This document shows positions 16,886-25,779 of a stretch of 64,000 bases of DNA, in pieces. Each line of letters opens with the position of its first letter. Position 1 is the first letter of the stretch. The notes below the pieces were generated by a model. It saw only the letters and a list, made by a program, of their open reading frames with translations, did not search any database and had not been told where the DNA came from. The translations under genes and the position numbers were made by a program. Source of the DNA: Pedobacter chinensis (lineage in GTDB: Bacteria > Bacteroidota > Bacteroidia > Sphingobacteriales > Sphingobacteriaceae); NCBI RefSeq assembly GCF_003339865.1, contig NZ_QPKV01000010.1, positions 1-64,000 of the forward strand, given 5' to 3'.

Positions 16886-18067
16886 TTAACTTAGCTTTTG
16901 AAAGGTTCTCCACCAAAGATCAGGCATTTCGCCATTAACAGCAGTTTGGTAGTCTTCATAACGACATGGAACTAAATGATAACGCTCATTTTTCGATTGA
17001 CCAGATGGATAAGGAACCTGCATCCACCAACGATCTGATTTTTTACTTTTCACAAAAACCATTTCACCTGAACCATCTTTCAAACTGGTTCTGTAAATCA
17101 TGAACTGTGATTTTGGAGTAAGGGGGAAATCCTTTTTACGGGCATAAAAGCCGTCGATAAAATACCAAACCATTTGTGCCAGTAAAAAAGCAGTTTGGCC
17201 ATTGTTATCGTATGCCGGGTTAAATTCGTAAAAACCTATTGAGGTTAATTTGTCATTCATTCCTGCGTAACGTGAAATTCTGCAGGCTTCTTCTCCATCA
17301 AAGCCGTTTGGGGTAGTATTGGCATTTGCAGCAGCATCTGCCGAACGAATAGCGCCCAAATCGAAGCTAATCATGTTAGCATTACGAATGATCGGCTCGG
17401 TTAAAGTAATATCTTGCGCAAACTCACCTAAACGATGGACATCAAAATAGAGTTTATCCATCACACTTAAACTTTCCTGATTAACGAAATAAGTTTGATA
17501 ACCAATATTGCTGTAATTAAACAGATAGTTGGGTTGATGAAGGAAAATTTTGTTCAGGTAACAGTCCGATCTGGTTTCTATTCCTTCATTATCATCATCG
17601 CCAATATCGAACTGATTATCAATAATCACGAGATCAACCTTCTGCTCTAAATCCTCATAGCCCAGGTATTGGGCGTAAGTTAAATCTTGTCCACCACCAA
17701 TAATAACCGGAATAATATCTTTTTTGATCAATTCGGAAACAACCATTTTAATTGCGATGTAAGTATCGGCCATGGTTGCGCCATGTTTTATATTTCCTAA
17801 ATCAACAATTCTGCTGGTAAAAGCACCTTCATTTAATTTGTAAAATTTCTCTCTGAAATAATCGGGAGCTAAAGCACAACCCTCATTATTTATTGCACCT
17901 CTTCCATCAAGCACCCCAAAAATGGCCAAATCGTAAGTGTTTTCTTCAAAATCAGGAAACGACTCGGTGTAAATGTGCGCTTTTAAACCCAGCTGGCTTG
18001 TGAAAAATCCTTGCTTTGGTGTAAAACGATCGGGGTTTATAGGGGAAAAGAAATCCGTTAATGACAT
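16886..18067 (-). CDS. Arginase/formimidoylglutamase-fold protein, degenerate metal site
   Basis: A 393-residue ureohydrolase-fold protein, longer than typical arginases (about 300). The three metal motifs are recognisable but altered: GGGHS is GGGQD, DAHxD is DNQFD, and SxDxD is SFDLG. Both metal-binding histidines are replaced by Gln, and one Asp of the last motif is missing. Proteins of this type are usually annotated formimidoylglutamase in Bacteroidota, but with these ligands a di-manganese hydrolase is doubtful. It may bind a ligand or act as a structural or regulatory protein. No histidine-degradation genes are nearby. Confidence 0.75.
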   Translation of the reverse strand: MSLTDFFSPINPDRFTPKQGFFTSQLGLKAHIYTESFPDFEENTYDLAIFGVLDGRGAINNEGCALAPDYFREKFYKLNEGAFTSRIVDLGNIKHGATMADTYIAIKMVVSELIKKDIIPVIIGGGQDLTYAQYLGYEDLEQKVDLVIIDNQFDIGDDDNEGIETRSDCYLNKIFLHQPNYLFNYSNIGYQTYFVNQESLSVMDKLYFDVHRLGEFAQDITLTEPIIRNANMISFDLGAIRSADAAANANTTPNGFDGEEACRISRYAGMNDKLTSIGFYEFNPAYDNNGQTAFLLAQMVWYFIDGFYARKKDFPLTPKSQFMIYRTSLKDGSGEMVFVKSKKSDRWWMQVPYPSGQSKNERYHLVPCRYEDYQTAVNGEMPDLWWRTFQKLS

Positions 18068-18138
18068 ATATTTAAAACTCTCGGCTCAAATATCTATTTT
18101 TGAATGCGTATTTCCACATATAGCTCGAAAAAAATAAA

Positions 18139-19101
18139 ATGATACTGGTAACCGGCGGCACGGGATTTTTAGGGTCTGAATTAATCAAACAGTTAACCGA
18201 TAAAGGTTTAGTTGTTCGGGCGTTGAAACGGGAAAAATCCAAAATCCCATTTTTAATTCAGGATAATCCATTAATTGAATGGTTTGAAGCCGATATTAAT
18301 GAGCCATCAACTTTAGAAGAAGCATTTGCGGGCATTACAAAAGTTTATCATTGTGCAGCTTTCGTTTCCTTTAACCCGAAGGATAAAAAACAGCTTTTTC
18401 ATGTGAATATTGATGGAACTTCAAATATGGTAAACCTGTGCCTCGAAAATAACTGCAGGCTTTTGCATGTTAGCTCTGTTGCTGCTTTGGGAAATGCAAA
18501 GAAAGGAAACAAAATCAATGAGAAAGATTTTTGGGAATACGATGCTAAGGCACATTCATACGGCTTATCCAAATATGAAGGAGAGATGGAAGTGTGGCGT
18601 GGAATTACCGAAGGGCTGGATGCTGTGATTGTAAACCCATCAGTAATTATTGGTAAAAACGCTGGCTTTGAAGGCAGTGGTGCTATTTTCAAATTGATTA
18701 AAGACGGCTTTTCTTTTTATACAAACGGTGCATCGGGTTTTGTTGATGTGAAAGATGTTGCCAAAGCCATGATTCTGTTAATGGATGCAGAAGTATCTGC
18801 CGAACGATACATCATTTCATCTGATGATTACCACTATAAAGATTTGTTTGGCAAAATAGCTGAAGGATTTCAGATTAAAGCGCCAACTAATGAAGCAAAA
18901 CCGTGGATGCTTGGTATTGTGTGGAGAGTGCTGAAATTTGCATCCTGGTTTACCGGAAAACAGCCGTCAATAACTAAAGATGCAGCAAAAAGCAGCTTAA
19001 TTTTAAGTTATTACGATAATAATAAAGTAGTGAATGCAACTGGAATTAAATTTAAGCCCGTTGCTGATAGCATAAAAGAAATTACCCAACATTTAAAATA
19101 A
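18139..19101 (+). CDS. NAD-dependent epimerase/dehydratase family protein
   Basis: A 320-residue extended SDR. The NAD(P) motif is TGGTGFLGSELIKQL at the N-terminus, and the catalytic Tyr-x-x-x-Lys is in SYGLSKYEGEMEVWRG. Overall it resembles dihydroflavonol-reductase-like or sterol-dehydrogenase-like enzymes; the substrate is unknown. Its stop codon overlaps the start of the next gene by one base (TAATG), so the two genes are probably translationally coupled. Confidence 0.85.
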   Translation: MILVTGGTGFLGSELIKQLTDKGLVVRALKREKSKIPFLIQDNPLIEWFEADINEPSTLEEAFAGITKVYHCAAFVSFNPKDKKQLFHVNIDGTSNMVNLCLENNCRLLHVSSVAALGNAKKGNKINEKDFWEYDAKAHSYGLSKYEGEMEVWRGITEGLDAVIVNPSVIIGKNAGFEGSGAIFKLIKDGFSFYTNGASGFVDVKDVAKAMILLMDAEVSAERYIISSDDYHYKDLFGKIAEGFQIKAPTNEAKPWMLGIVWRVLKFASWFTGKQPSITKDAAKSSLILSYYDNNKVVNATGIKFKPVADSIKEITQHLK

Positions 19102-20402
19102 TGCCCAAGCAAAAAGCCTATTACATTATCGATTTTGATAGCACCTTTACTCAGGTAGAGGCACTTGATGAACTAGCCAGAATCTCTTTAAAGAACCATC
19201 CTGACAAAGAGGCCATTTTTCAAAAAATTGAAGATTATACCAATTTTGCTATGGAAGGAAAGCTCTCTTTTTCAGAAAGCCTGGCCCAGCGTGTAAGACT
19301 TTTAGAAGCAAATGAAGATCATTTAAAACAATTAATTAAACATTTAAAGAAAAAAGTTTCGACTTCTTTTTCAAGAAATGCTGAATTTTTTAAAAAACAT
19401 GCTGATGATGTATTAATTGTTTCTGGCGGATTTAAGGAATTTATCACACCCGTTGTTAGCCAATATCACATTAAAAAAGAAAATATTTATGCCAACACTT
19501 TTGTAACCACCGGCGATGGAAAAATTATTGATTATGATCATGCCAATCCATTAAGTGAAGAAGGAGGCAAAGTAAAATTGCTTCAGCATTTGAAACTGGA
19601 AGGCCAATTATTTGGCATTGGTGACGGATATTCTGATTTCCAGCTGCGTGAAAGTGGGTTGATAAACAAATTTTTTGCCTTCACTGAGAATATTGCCCGC
19701 GAAAGTATTGTTGCAAAAGCTGATCATATTACACCTAGTTTTGATGAGTTTTTGTATGTGAATGATCTTCCCCGTGCAATCTCTTATCCCAAAAACAGAA
19801 TCCTTTGCCTTGTAATTGGTAATGTAGATCCATTGACCATTTCAATATTGAAAAATGATGGATTATCAATCAGACATAAAACTTCATTTGAAGAAAAATA
19901 TGTTAAGGATGTGGGAATTATCGTTTTAGCTAACGGAGAAAAGTTGGATAGCAATCAGTTAAAAAATGCTGTTAAGCTGAAAACGATTGGCTATTTAGGT
20001 AGTGCCAGGAATAAATTCGATTTTGATTTGTGTACCAGGCAAGGTATTGTTGTTTTCGATGATCCGAAAAACAATCCCCGAAACATTGATTTTATTCCTA
20101 AGCGGGTTGCAGATTTTATGAATACCGGTGCGACATATTTAAGTAGTAATTTCCCAAATTTACAATTGCCTAAAATTGATAAATCGCATCGATTGATTCA
20201 TATCCATAAAAATGTGCCAGGGATTATGGCAAAAATCAATACTGTTTTTGCTAAACATGATATTAATATTGTGGGCCAGTTTTTAATGACTAATTCTGAA
20301 ATTGGTTATGCCATTACGGATATCAATGCCGAATATGATAAACAGTTGTTCAAATCACTTAAAAAAATTGAGCATACGATAAAATTTAGGGTATTGTACT
20401 AA
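19101..20402 (+). CDS. HAD phosphoserine-phosphatase / SerA-ACT fusion lacking the NAD domain
   Basis: A 433-residue fusion. Residues 1-215 are a SerB-like HAD phosphatase: nucleophile motif DFDSTFT, motif II VSGGF and motif IV GDGYSDFQ, all intact. Residues 225-340 resemble the outer substrate-binding part of phosphoglycerate dehydrogenase (IGYLGSARNKFDFDLCTRQGI, then NNPRNIDFIPKRVADFMNTG). The Rossmann NAD-binding core expected between them is absent. Residues 355-433 are an ACT domain (HKNVPGIMAKINTVFAKHDI). It likely dephosphorylates phosphoserine, with the SerA-derived part acting as a serine-sensing or structural module. Full-length phosphatase-SerA fusions are known in Bacteroidota from general knowledge. 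Confidence 0.8.
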   Translation: MPKQKAYYIIDFDSTFTQVEALDELARISLKNHPDKEAIFQKIEDYTNFAMEGKLSFSESLAQRVRLLEANEDHLKQLIKHLKKKVSTSFSRNAEFFKKHADDVLIVSGGFKEFITPVVSQYHIKKENIYANTFVTTGDGKIIDYDHANPLSEEGGKVKLLQHLKLEGQLFGIGDGYSDFQLRESGLINKFFAFTENIARESIVAKADHITPSFDEFLYVNDLPRAISYPKNRILCLVIGNVDPLTISILKNDGLSIRHKTSFEEKYVKDVGIIVLANGEKLDSNQLKNAVKLKTIGYLGSARNKFDFDLCTRQGIVVFDDPKNNPRNIDFIPKRVADFMNTGATYLSSNFPNLQLPKIDKSHRLIHIHKNVPGIMAKINTVFAKHDINIVGQFLMTNSEIGYAITDINAEYDKQLFKSLKKIEHTIKFRVLY

Positions 20403-20491
20403 AATGGTTCTGTTATGCTGAGTGATATTACTTGCATAAAGCAATATAATGACGTTCAGATTCTTCAGCTGTTTCCCTCAGATGCCGCTTG

Positions 20492-20526
20492 ATTACGCAG
20501 ATAAATAAAGTCTGCGTAATTTTTTT
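20492..20526 (+). terminator. Terminator after the HAD-SerA gene
   Basis: A 10-bp perfect stem (20492-20501 with 20511-20520, ATTACGCAGA/TCTGCGTAAT) is followed by TTTTTT. It lies 90 bases past the stop of the HAD-SerA fusion. I see nothing else coding in 20403-20693. Confidence 0.7.
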
Positions 20527-20693
20527 AAATCTGCTGGATATTCTTTCTTTAAAGCTTAAACTAAAATTTTTCATAAAAACAAGCCAATGGTCGTATAACG
20601 AAGAACCTCTGTATGCCTTGCGCAAACTTCTGTAAGCATGGATTGTTCAATGCATTATAAACGCAGATTCTTCACAGCATTCAGCATGAGAAC

Positions 20694-21983
20694 TTACTTT
20701 AAAAACTGATGTCTTTTTAATAACAAATGTTTCGGGCTGCCAATGGCTTGTGAACGATAAATTCCCGTGTGTCCGGAAAATAAATAGGCAGTAACACAAG
20801 CCAATGCGATGTAAATTCCAGATTGAGTTCCGAATAACTCTACTCCCATAAAAATACAGGCTAGTGGCGTGTTCGCGGCACCAGAAAAAACGGCTACAAA
20901 GCCCATTCCAGCCAGCAATGCAGTTGGGAGTGGGAAGAAAATGCTTAAAAAACTCCCTAATGTAGCTCCAATAAAAAAGAGCGGTGTTACTTCGCCACCT
21001 TTAAAACCTGCACTCAGTGTTAATGCAGTCAAAAAAAGCTTGATTGCAAAGGTATAATAAGGTTCTTGTTGAGCAAAAGATTCAGAAATAACGGGAATCC
21101 CCAAACCAATATATCTGGTTGTTCCTGAGAAATAAATAATCACGACTAAAATCAGCCCACCAATTACAGGCCTTAATGGTGGATATTTAATTTTGCCAAA
21201 AATCCTCGTAAGTTCATGGTTTAGTGCAGAAAAGAATCTGGCAATTAATCCAAAAACAATCCCGCTGGCTAGTGAGAGCAAAAGATTTACAGCATCCATT
21301 TGAGGAACAAACGCAATGGAATAATGTGTATGCTCAACTCCCCAGGTTTTACAAATATGATCTGCAACAATTGCTGTAATAAACGATGGAAGAATAGCGC
21401 TGTAAACCAAGGTGCCCACAATAAAAACTTCGAGTCCGAAAACTGCTCCTGCCAGTGGTGTTCCAAATACCGATGAAAAACCTGCACTAATGCCACAAAT
21501 CAGGATGATTTTCCTATCTCTAGGTTTTAGCTTAAATATTTTAGTAAACTGATCTGCAAATGCGCCTCCAATTTGTACGGCCGTTCCTTCTCTGCCTGCA
21601 GAACCTCCGAATAAATGTGTAATGATGGTTCCTGCAAAAATTAATGGCGCCATAATCAACGGAATAACTTTTTTGGGTGACTGAAGCTCTTCGATTAATA
21701 AATTATTTCCTTTAACTACATCTTTACCCCAATAATGGTATGCTAAACCGATTATTAAACCAGCACCAGGTAATAACGAAATCATCCAAAGATTTTGCTC
21801 TCTAAAGTTGGTGGCCCAATTTAAAGTCACTAAAAACAATGCTGATGCAGAGCCAACCACGGCGCCGATTAGTATCGCGATTAATAGCCACTTGAGCGTG
21901 CTTAATAAAATTAAGCCGAAATCTAATTTAATCAGGCGAGTGAAGGGCAGAAGAAATTCTTCTGCTATTTTTTTAACAGGCAT
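20694..21983 (-). CDS. ClC-family chloride channel/transporter
   Basis: A 429-residue polytopic membrane protein of the voltage-gated chloride channel family, with about ten or more hydrophobic helices. Signatures: GSAGREGTAVQIGG (the GxxGxEGP-type motif with Thr for Pro), GISAGFSSVFGTPLAGAVFGLEV, and SAGFKGGEVTPLFFIGATLGSF. It would exchange or conduct chloride or fluoride-like anions across the inner membrane. No cytoplasmic CBS domains are present. It is a single gene with its own promoter region. Confidence 0.9.
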   Translation of the reverse strand: MPVKKIAEEFLLPFTRLIKLDFGLILLSTLKWLLIAILIGAVVGSASALFLVTLNWATNFREQNLWMISLLPGAGLIIGLAYHYWGKDVVKGNNLLIEELQSPKKVIPLIMAPLIFAGTIITHLFGGSAGREGTAVQIGGAFADQFTKIFKLKPRDRKIILICGISAGFSSVFGTPLAGAVFGLEVFIVGTLVYSAILPSFITAIVADHICKTWGVEHTHYSIAFVPQMDAVNLLLSLASGIVFGLIARFFSALNHELTRIFGKIKYPPLRPVIGGLILVVIIYFSGTTRYIGLGIPVISESFAQQEPYYTFAIKLFLTALTLSAGFKGGEVTPLFFIGATLGSFLSIFFPLPTALLAGMGFVAVFSGAANTPLACIFMGVELFGTQSGIYIALACVTAYLFSGHTGIYRSQAIGSPKHLLLKRHQFLK

Positions 21984-22127
21984 TTGAATTCAATTTTAAT
22001 AAAATTGTAGGAGTCATCAGCCTGTTTGGGCGGTTTTGGCGATACCCCATCGCCATTGTTTCAAATGTATAAATTTTAGTTATTTGTTCCAAAATGTTTA
22101 ACACCTTTGTACAGCTAACTTTAAACA

Positions 22128-23093
22128 ATGGATTTTACACCAGAAATAAAAGATAAACTTCATCAACTACAAGAAAAATATGCCGCAATGGGGCAGGATA
22201 TGGCTTCCTATCTTGATGGGTTGTTGTATGCCGATTTCTTAACCTATTGGGATTATATTCATTTGGATACTTTGCTGAGTTTACAAAGTCCTAAAACGCC
22301 ATTTCCTGATGAGGAGATTTTCATCATGTACCATCAGATTACGGAGCTTTATTTTAAGCTTACCCTGCATGAGTGCAAACAAATTGCTGAACATGAAAAT
22401 TTAACGGTTGATTTTTTTACTGCCCGTATAAAAAGAATTAATGCTTATTTTAATGCTTTAACCACATCTTTTGAGGTTATGGTAGATGGAATGGAAAAAG
22501 AACAGTTTTTAAAGTTCCGTATGTCATTGCTGCCAGCGAGCGGATTTCAATCCGGTCAATATAGAATGATTGAGATTTGTGCGACAGATTTTATTCGTTT
22601 AGTGGATAAAAGCAAGCGTGAGGAATTGAGTACAGCAACCATTGAAGAACAGTTCGAATATATTTACTGGAAATTTGGAGCAACTGAACTGGCTTCTGGA
22701 AAACAAACCTTAACCTTAAAGCAGTTTATCAAAAAATATGCTGCTCAATTTTTGCAACTGGCAAAAGATAGATCATTAACCAATTTTTCAGCACTTTATC
22801 ATCAATTGCAGGCAAATGGAGCAGACGTATCAGTATTGGCGGAAGAATTACGAAAGTTAGACCTGTACGTTAATGTAGAGTGGCCTTTATCGCACTATAA
22901 ATCAGCCGTTCGTTACCTGGAAAAAGATCCGGTTGATGTTGCTGCAACCGGAGGAACAAACTGGCAGAAATACTTGCCTCCACGTTTTCAAAAAAGAATT
23001 TTTTATCCATTCCTCTGGACTGATGAACAGATGGAAGAGTGGGGCAAAGGTTGGGTGCTTAGTGTACTCAAAACACTTAAAAGCAAAGATTAA
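22128..23093 (+). CDS. kynA: Tryptophan 2,3-dioxygenase family protein
   Basis: A 321-residue heme dioxygenase that opens the indole ring of tryptophan to N-formylkynurenine. Recognisable segments are YADFLTYWDYIHLDTLLSLQ, EEIFIMYHQITELYFKL (distal His), MSLLPASGFQSGQYRMIE, and the C-terminal heme-ligand region LSHYKSAVRYLEKDP followed by ATGGTNWQKYLPPRF. The last differs from the classic RxGTGGSxG form, so the protein belongs to the divergent Bacteroidota branch. Other kynurenine genes are not in this window. Confidence 0.88.
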   Translation: MDFTPEIKDKLHQLQEKYAAMGQDMASYLDGLLYADFLTYWDYIHLDTLLSLQSPKTPFPDEEIFIMYHQITELYFKLTLHECKQIAEHENLTVDFFTARIKRINAYFNALTTSFEVMVDGMEKEQFLKFRMSLLPASGFQSGQYRMIEICATDFIRLVDKSKREELSTATIEEQFEYIYWKFGATELASGKQTLTLKQFIKKYAAQFLQLAKDRSLTNFSALYHQLQANGADVSVLAEELRKLDLYVNVEWPLSHYKSAVRYLEKDPVDVAATGGTNWQKYLPPRFQKRIFYPFLWTDEQMEEWGKGWVLSVLKTLKSKD

Positions 23094-23237
23094 TATCAGA
23101 AAAAGCTATTAAAAAAGCACGTTTTTTCTTAATTTGCGAAAAATAATTAATGATAGAATAAGTGGATTATGGAATAAGGGAATGCGGCATTGCACTTTCA
23201 TCCTTCTAATTAATCACTCATTCAAAATTCCTATACA

Positions 23238-24302
23238 ATGACCGAGACATTAGATATAAAAATCGCTAAAGCTGATGAAACACGTTTATCAGTTACCGAT
23301 TTTTCAGAATTACCTTTCGGTAAGGTTTTTACCGATCACATGTTTACCGCCGATTATGAAGATGGTGAGTGGAAAAACTTGCAAATTTTGCCTTATGGGC
23401 CAATTCCTATGAGTCCGGCAATTTCTGCACTTCACTATGGCCAGGCAATTTTCGAAGGTTTAAAAGCTTATCGTCAACCTGATGGAAAAATTAGTGTATT
23501 CCGTGCTGATAAAAACTTTGAACGTTTTAATAAATCGGCAGCCAGAATGTCTATGCCAACTATTCCAGAAGAGATATTCATGCAAGGTTTAGCCGCCCTA
23601 ATTAATATTGATGAAAAGTGGGTTCCAAACCAGGAAGATTATGCATTGTATATTCGTCCGGTAATGTTCGCAACCGATCCTTACTTAGGCGTTAAAGCCT
23701 CTGATACTTATAAATTTGCTTTATTAACCACGCCAACCGGACCTTACTATAGTAAAGCTTTGAAGGTTAAAATAGAAACAGAATTTACCCGCGCCGATGA
23801 GGGTGGTGTAGGTTTTGCCAAAACCGCTGGTAATTATGCACGTTCATTATATCCTTTTGAACAAGCCAAAATTGAGGGTTATGACCAATTGATCTGGACA
23901 GATTCTGTAACTCACGAGTTTATTGAAGAGGCTGGGACTGCAAATTTACTTTTTGTAATTAACGGAAAATTGGTTACTCCATCTGTTCGTAGTACGGTAT
24001 TGGATGGCGTAACCCGTGATACGATTATTAAACTCGCTAACGAGGCAGGAATTGAAGTGGAAGAGCGTAGGGTTTCAGTTAAAGAAGTGATAGAAGGCAT
24101 TGAAAATGGCAGCTTAACTGAGGCTTTTGCGGCAGGTACTGCAGCCACTGTAACTCATGTTGGCGAAATTGGCTATAAGGGGGAAACTTATCAGTTAACT
24201 GATCCATCAACCAGAAATATTTCGAATGGCATTGCCAAAAAATTAAATGACATCCGTTATGGTTTAGCGCCAGATGAATTTGGATGGAACTGGGTTTTAT
24301 AA
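23238..24302 (+). CDS. ilvE: Branched-chain amino acid aminotransferase
   Basis: A 354-residue class IV PLP aminotransferase for leucine, isoleucine and valine synthesis and breakdown. Signatures: ALHYGQAIFEGLKAYR near residue 70, the PLP lysine in FAKTAGNYARSL, IEEAGTANLLFV and VLDGVTRDTIIKLA. The size matches the long IlvE/BCAT form. A strong bidirectional terminator follows. Confidence 0.95.
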   Translation: MTETLDIKIAKADETRLSVTDFSELPFGKVFTDHMFTADYEDGEWKNLQILPYGPIPMSPAISALHYGQAIFEGLKAYRQPDGKISVFRADKNFERFNKSAARMSMPTIPEEIFMQGLAALINIDEKWVPNQEDYALYIRPVMFATDPYLGVKASDTYKFALLTTPTGPYYSKALKVKIETEFTRADEGGVGFAKTAGNYARSLYPFEQAKIEGYDQLIWTDSVTHEFIEEAGTANLLFVINGKLVTPSVRSTVLDGVTRDTIIKLANEAGIEVEERRVSVKEVIEGIENGSLTEAFAAGTAATVTHVGEIGYKGETYQLTDPSTRNISNGIAKKLNDIRYGLAPDEFGWNWVL

Positions 24303-24323
24303 TTATAAAACCGATATAAAAAA

Positions 24324-24366
24324 TAAACCCCGATGCACTCCATATCTGCATCGGGGTTTATTTTTA
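24324..24366 (+). terminator. Bidirectional terminator between ilvE and DUF4920 gene
   Basis: A 14-bp perfect stem (24324-24337 with 24347-24360, TAAACCCCGATGCA and its complement) is followed by TTTTT on the plus strand. It lies 22 bases after ilvE and 30 bases after the end of the convergent DUF4920 gene. Confidence 0.85.
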
Positions 24367-24395
24367 CTTTTAGCTTTAGTCTTTAAACTTTTAGC

Positions 24396-24863
24396 TTATT
24401 TATCAAGAATCACAACACCTTTAGCTTCGAAAGCCAGTTCCTTTTTAGGATCAGTGATTTTTGCTAATTCTTCAGGAGTTTTTTTTGCATCCTCAGCATA
24501 GTGGCGTAATGTTTCTACAGAAATCGTTTGTTTTTTTGCGATTCCATCCAAAACAACTTTTTTACCTACAATATCCATTGGCATAAAGAAAGCATAGTCT
24601 TTAAAGGTTACACGCATTGGATCGCCATTTGGCATTTCCAAAGTCATCCAACATCCTTTTTTCTTGCAAACATCAACAACTTTGCCTTCAATTTTCATGT
24701 CGACAGTTTTTTGGTCGCCCATTGCAGCTTCCATTTTAGCCGCAGGTTTAACATTGCCAGGTGTAATCTCCTCGCCAAATTTTTGGCCTGTATAAGTGGT
24801 TTGTGCAAATGCAAAAGCTGTTATGATGCAGAAGCTGATACTTAAAATGATTTTTTTCATCAC
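24396..24863 (-). CDS. DUF4920 exported protein
   Basis: A 155-residue periplasmic protein with a signal peptide ending AFAFAQ. The core has VVDVCKKKGCWMTLEMPNGD and FKDYAFFMPMD, the conserved DUF4920 signature with a Cys-x4-Cys pair. It may bind a metal or nucleotide-like ligand, but the family function is unknown. ATG is at 24863, with a second Met next to it. A TAACTTTG -7 box lies about 38 bases upstream. Confidence 0.85.
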   Translation of the reverse strand: MMKKIILSISFCIITAFAFAQTTYTGQKFGEEITPGNVKPAAKMEAAMGDQKTVDMKIEGKVVDVCKKKGCWMTLEMPNGDPMRVTFKDYAFFMPMDIVGKKVVLDGIAKKQTISVETLRHYAEDAKKTPEELAKITDPKKELAFEAKGVVILDK

Positions 24864-24900
24864 TGTTGCTTAATTATTTATTCTGTTATTGATCTGACTC

Positions 24901-24908
24901 CAAAGTTA
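24901..24908 (-). promoter_or_regulatory. -7 box of DUF4920 gene
   Basis: TAACTTTG on the minus strand, an exact TAnnTTTG match 37 bases before the DUF4920 ATG. The -33 element is not clear. Confidence 0.4.
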
Positions 24909-24933
24909 TTTAAAATTTTTCTAAATAGTAAGA

Positions 24934-24968
24934 TAAAAAAAATCCTCGCTAGCCTGGCTAACGAGGAA
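24934..24968 (-). terminator. Terminator beyond the truncated radA copy
   Basis: On the minus strand TCCTCGTTAGCC pairs with GGCTAGCGAGGA (24943-24967) and is followed by TTTTTTT. It faces transcripts arriving from the radA' fragment, so it is probably the original radA terminator. The remaining 24969-25193 shows no gene. Confidence 0.75.
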
Positions 24969-25193
24969 AATCATCCCTATTGTAAAAATCACATCCCATG
25001 ACGTACAACTATATTTGCTTAGGCAAAGGTTAAACCAAAATATCAAAATTGTTTTGATAAGAGCTTATATTGTTGATTAATAGGTATTTATGGTTTTTTG
25101 AGTATTTTATCAAAAGAATCATAACTGAGGAAACTGGGTAAACATGGTAACTAACCGTAGAATTGTGTAGAACAATTTCCACAAGTAAATGAT

Positions 25194-25760
25194 CTAACCG
25201 AAAATTAATCCAAAAACCTCTTCAATCTTACTTACTGCTTTAATTTCCAGATTATATTTGGATTGATCAATTCCTTTTAGGTTGTATTTTGAAATGTAGA
25301 TTGCTTCGAAACCTAATTTATCTGCTTCTGCAATCCTTTGTTCAATTCTATTCACTGCTCTAATCTCACCTGACAAGCCGACTTCAGCAGCGAAACAGTT
25401 TTTTGAAGAAATTGGTAAATCTTGTTGTGAAGAGATTATTGCTATTAAAACGGCCAGATCAATTGCCGGATCTTCAACCCTGATACCTCCGGCGATGTTT
25501 AAAAAAACATCTTGAGTGCTCAGCCTAAAACCACAACGCTTTTCGAGCACCGCTAGCAGCATGTTCAAACGTTTGGTATCAAAACCTGTTGCCGATCGTT
25601 GTGGGGTGCCATAAGCGGCTGAACTAACTAAAGCCTGTGTTTCGATGAGCATTGGTCTGGCGCCCTCCAGCATTGCCGATATAGCGATGCCGCTTAATTC
25701 CTCATCACGTTGTGATAATAAAATTTCTGATGGGTTTGAAACCTCTCTCAATCCGCTGCC
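25194..25760 (-). pseudogene. radA': radA 3' fragment (C-terminal half only)
   Basis: Encodes only the C-terminal Lon-protease-like half of RadA (from GSGLREVSNPSEILL onward) and lacks the zinc finger, Walker A and KNRFG regions. The region 25211-25760 matches 27181-27730 with 4 differences in 550 bases and no gaps. The last 17 bases differ in sequence but encode a similar end (GLIFG versus EMIFG). The only nearby start is a TTG inside the old frame. It is probably the original 3' end of radA, left behind when a cargo gene was inserted. Confidence 0.9.
25211..25760 (-). repeat. 550-bp direct repeat, copy A
   Basis: It aligns with 27181-27730 at a constant offset of 1970 bases. Both borders are sharp: upstream the sequences diverge at the cargo gene end, downstream at 25210/27180. 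The 4 mismatches (1 amino acid change, Leu/Ile) were counted by eye. Confidence 0.95.
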
Positions 25761-25779
25761 TGCGATTCAAAACCTCTTT

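Noticed and set aside
25194..25751. A second, functional short radA
   Set aside because: It lacks the zinc finger, P-loop and KNRFG motif and starts in mid-frame, so it cannot make RadA.
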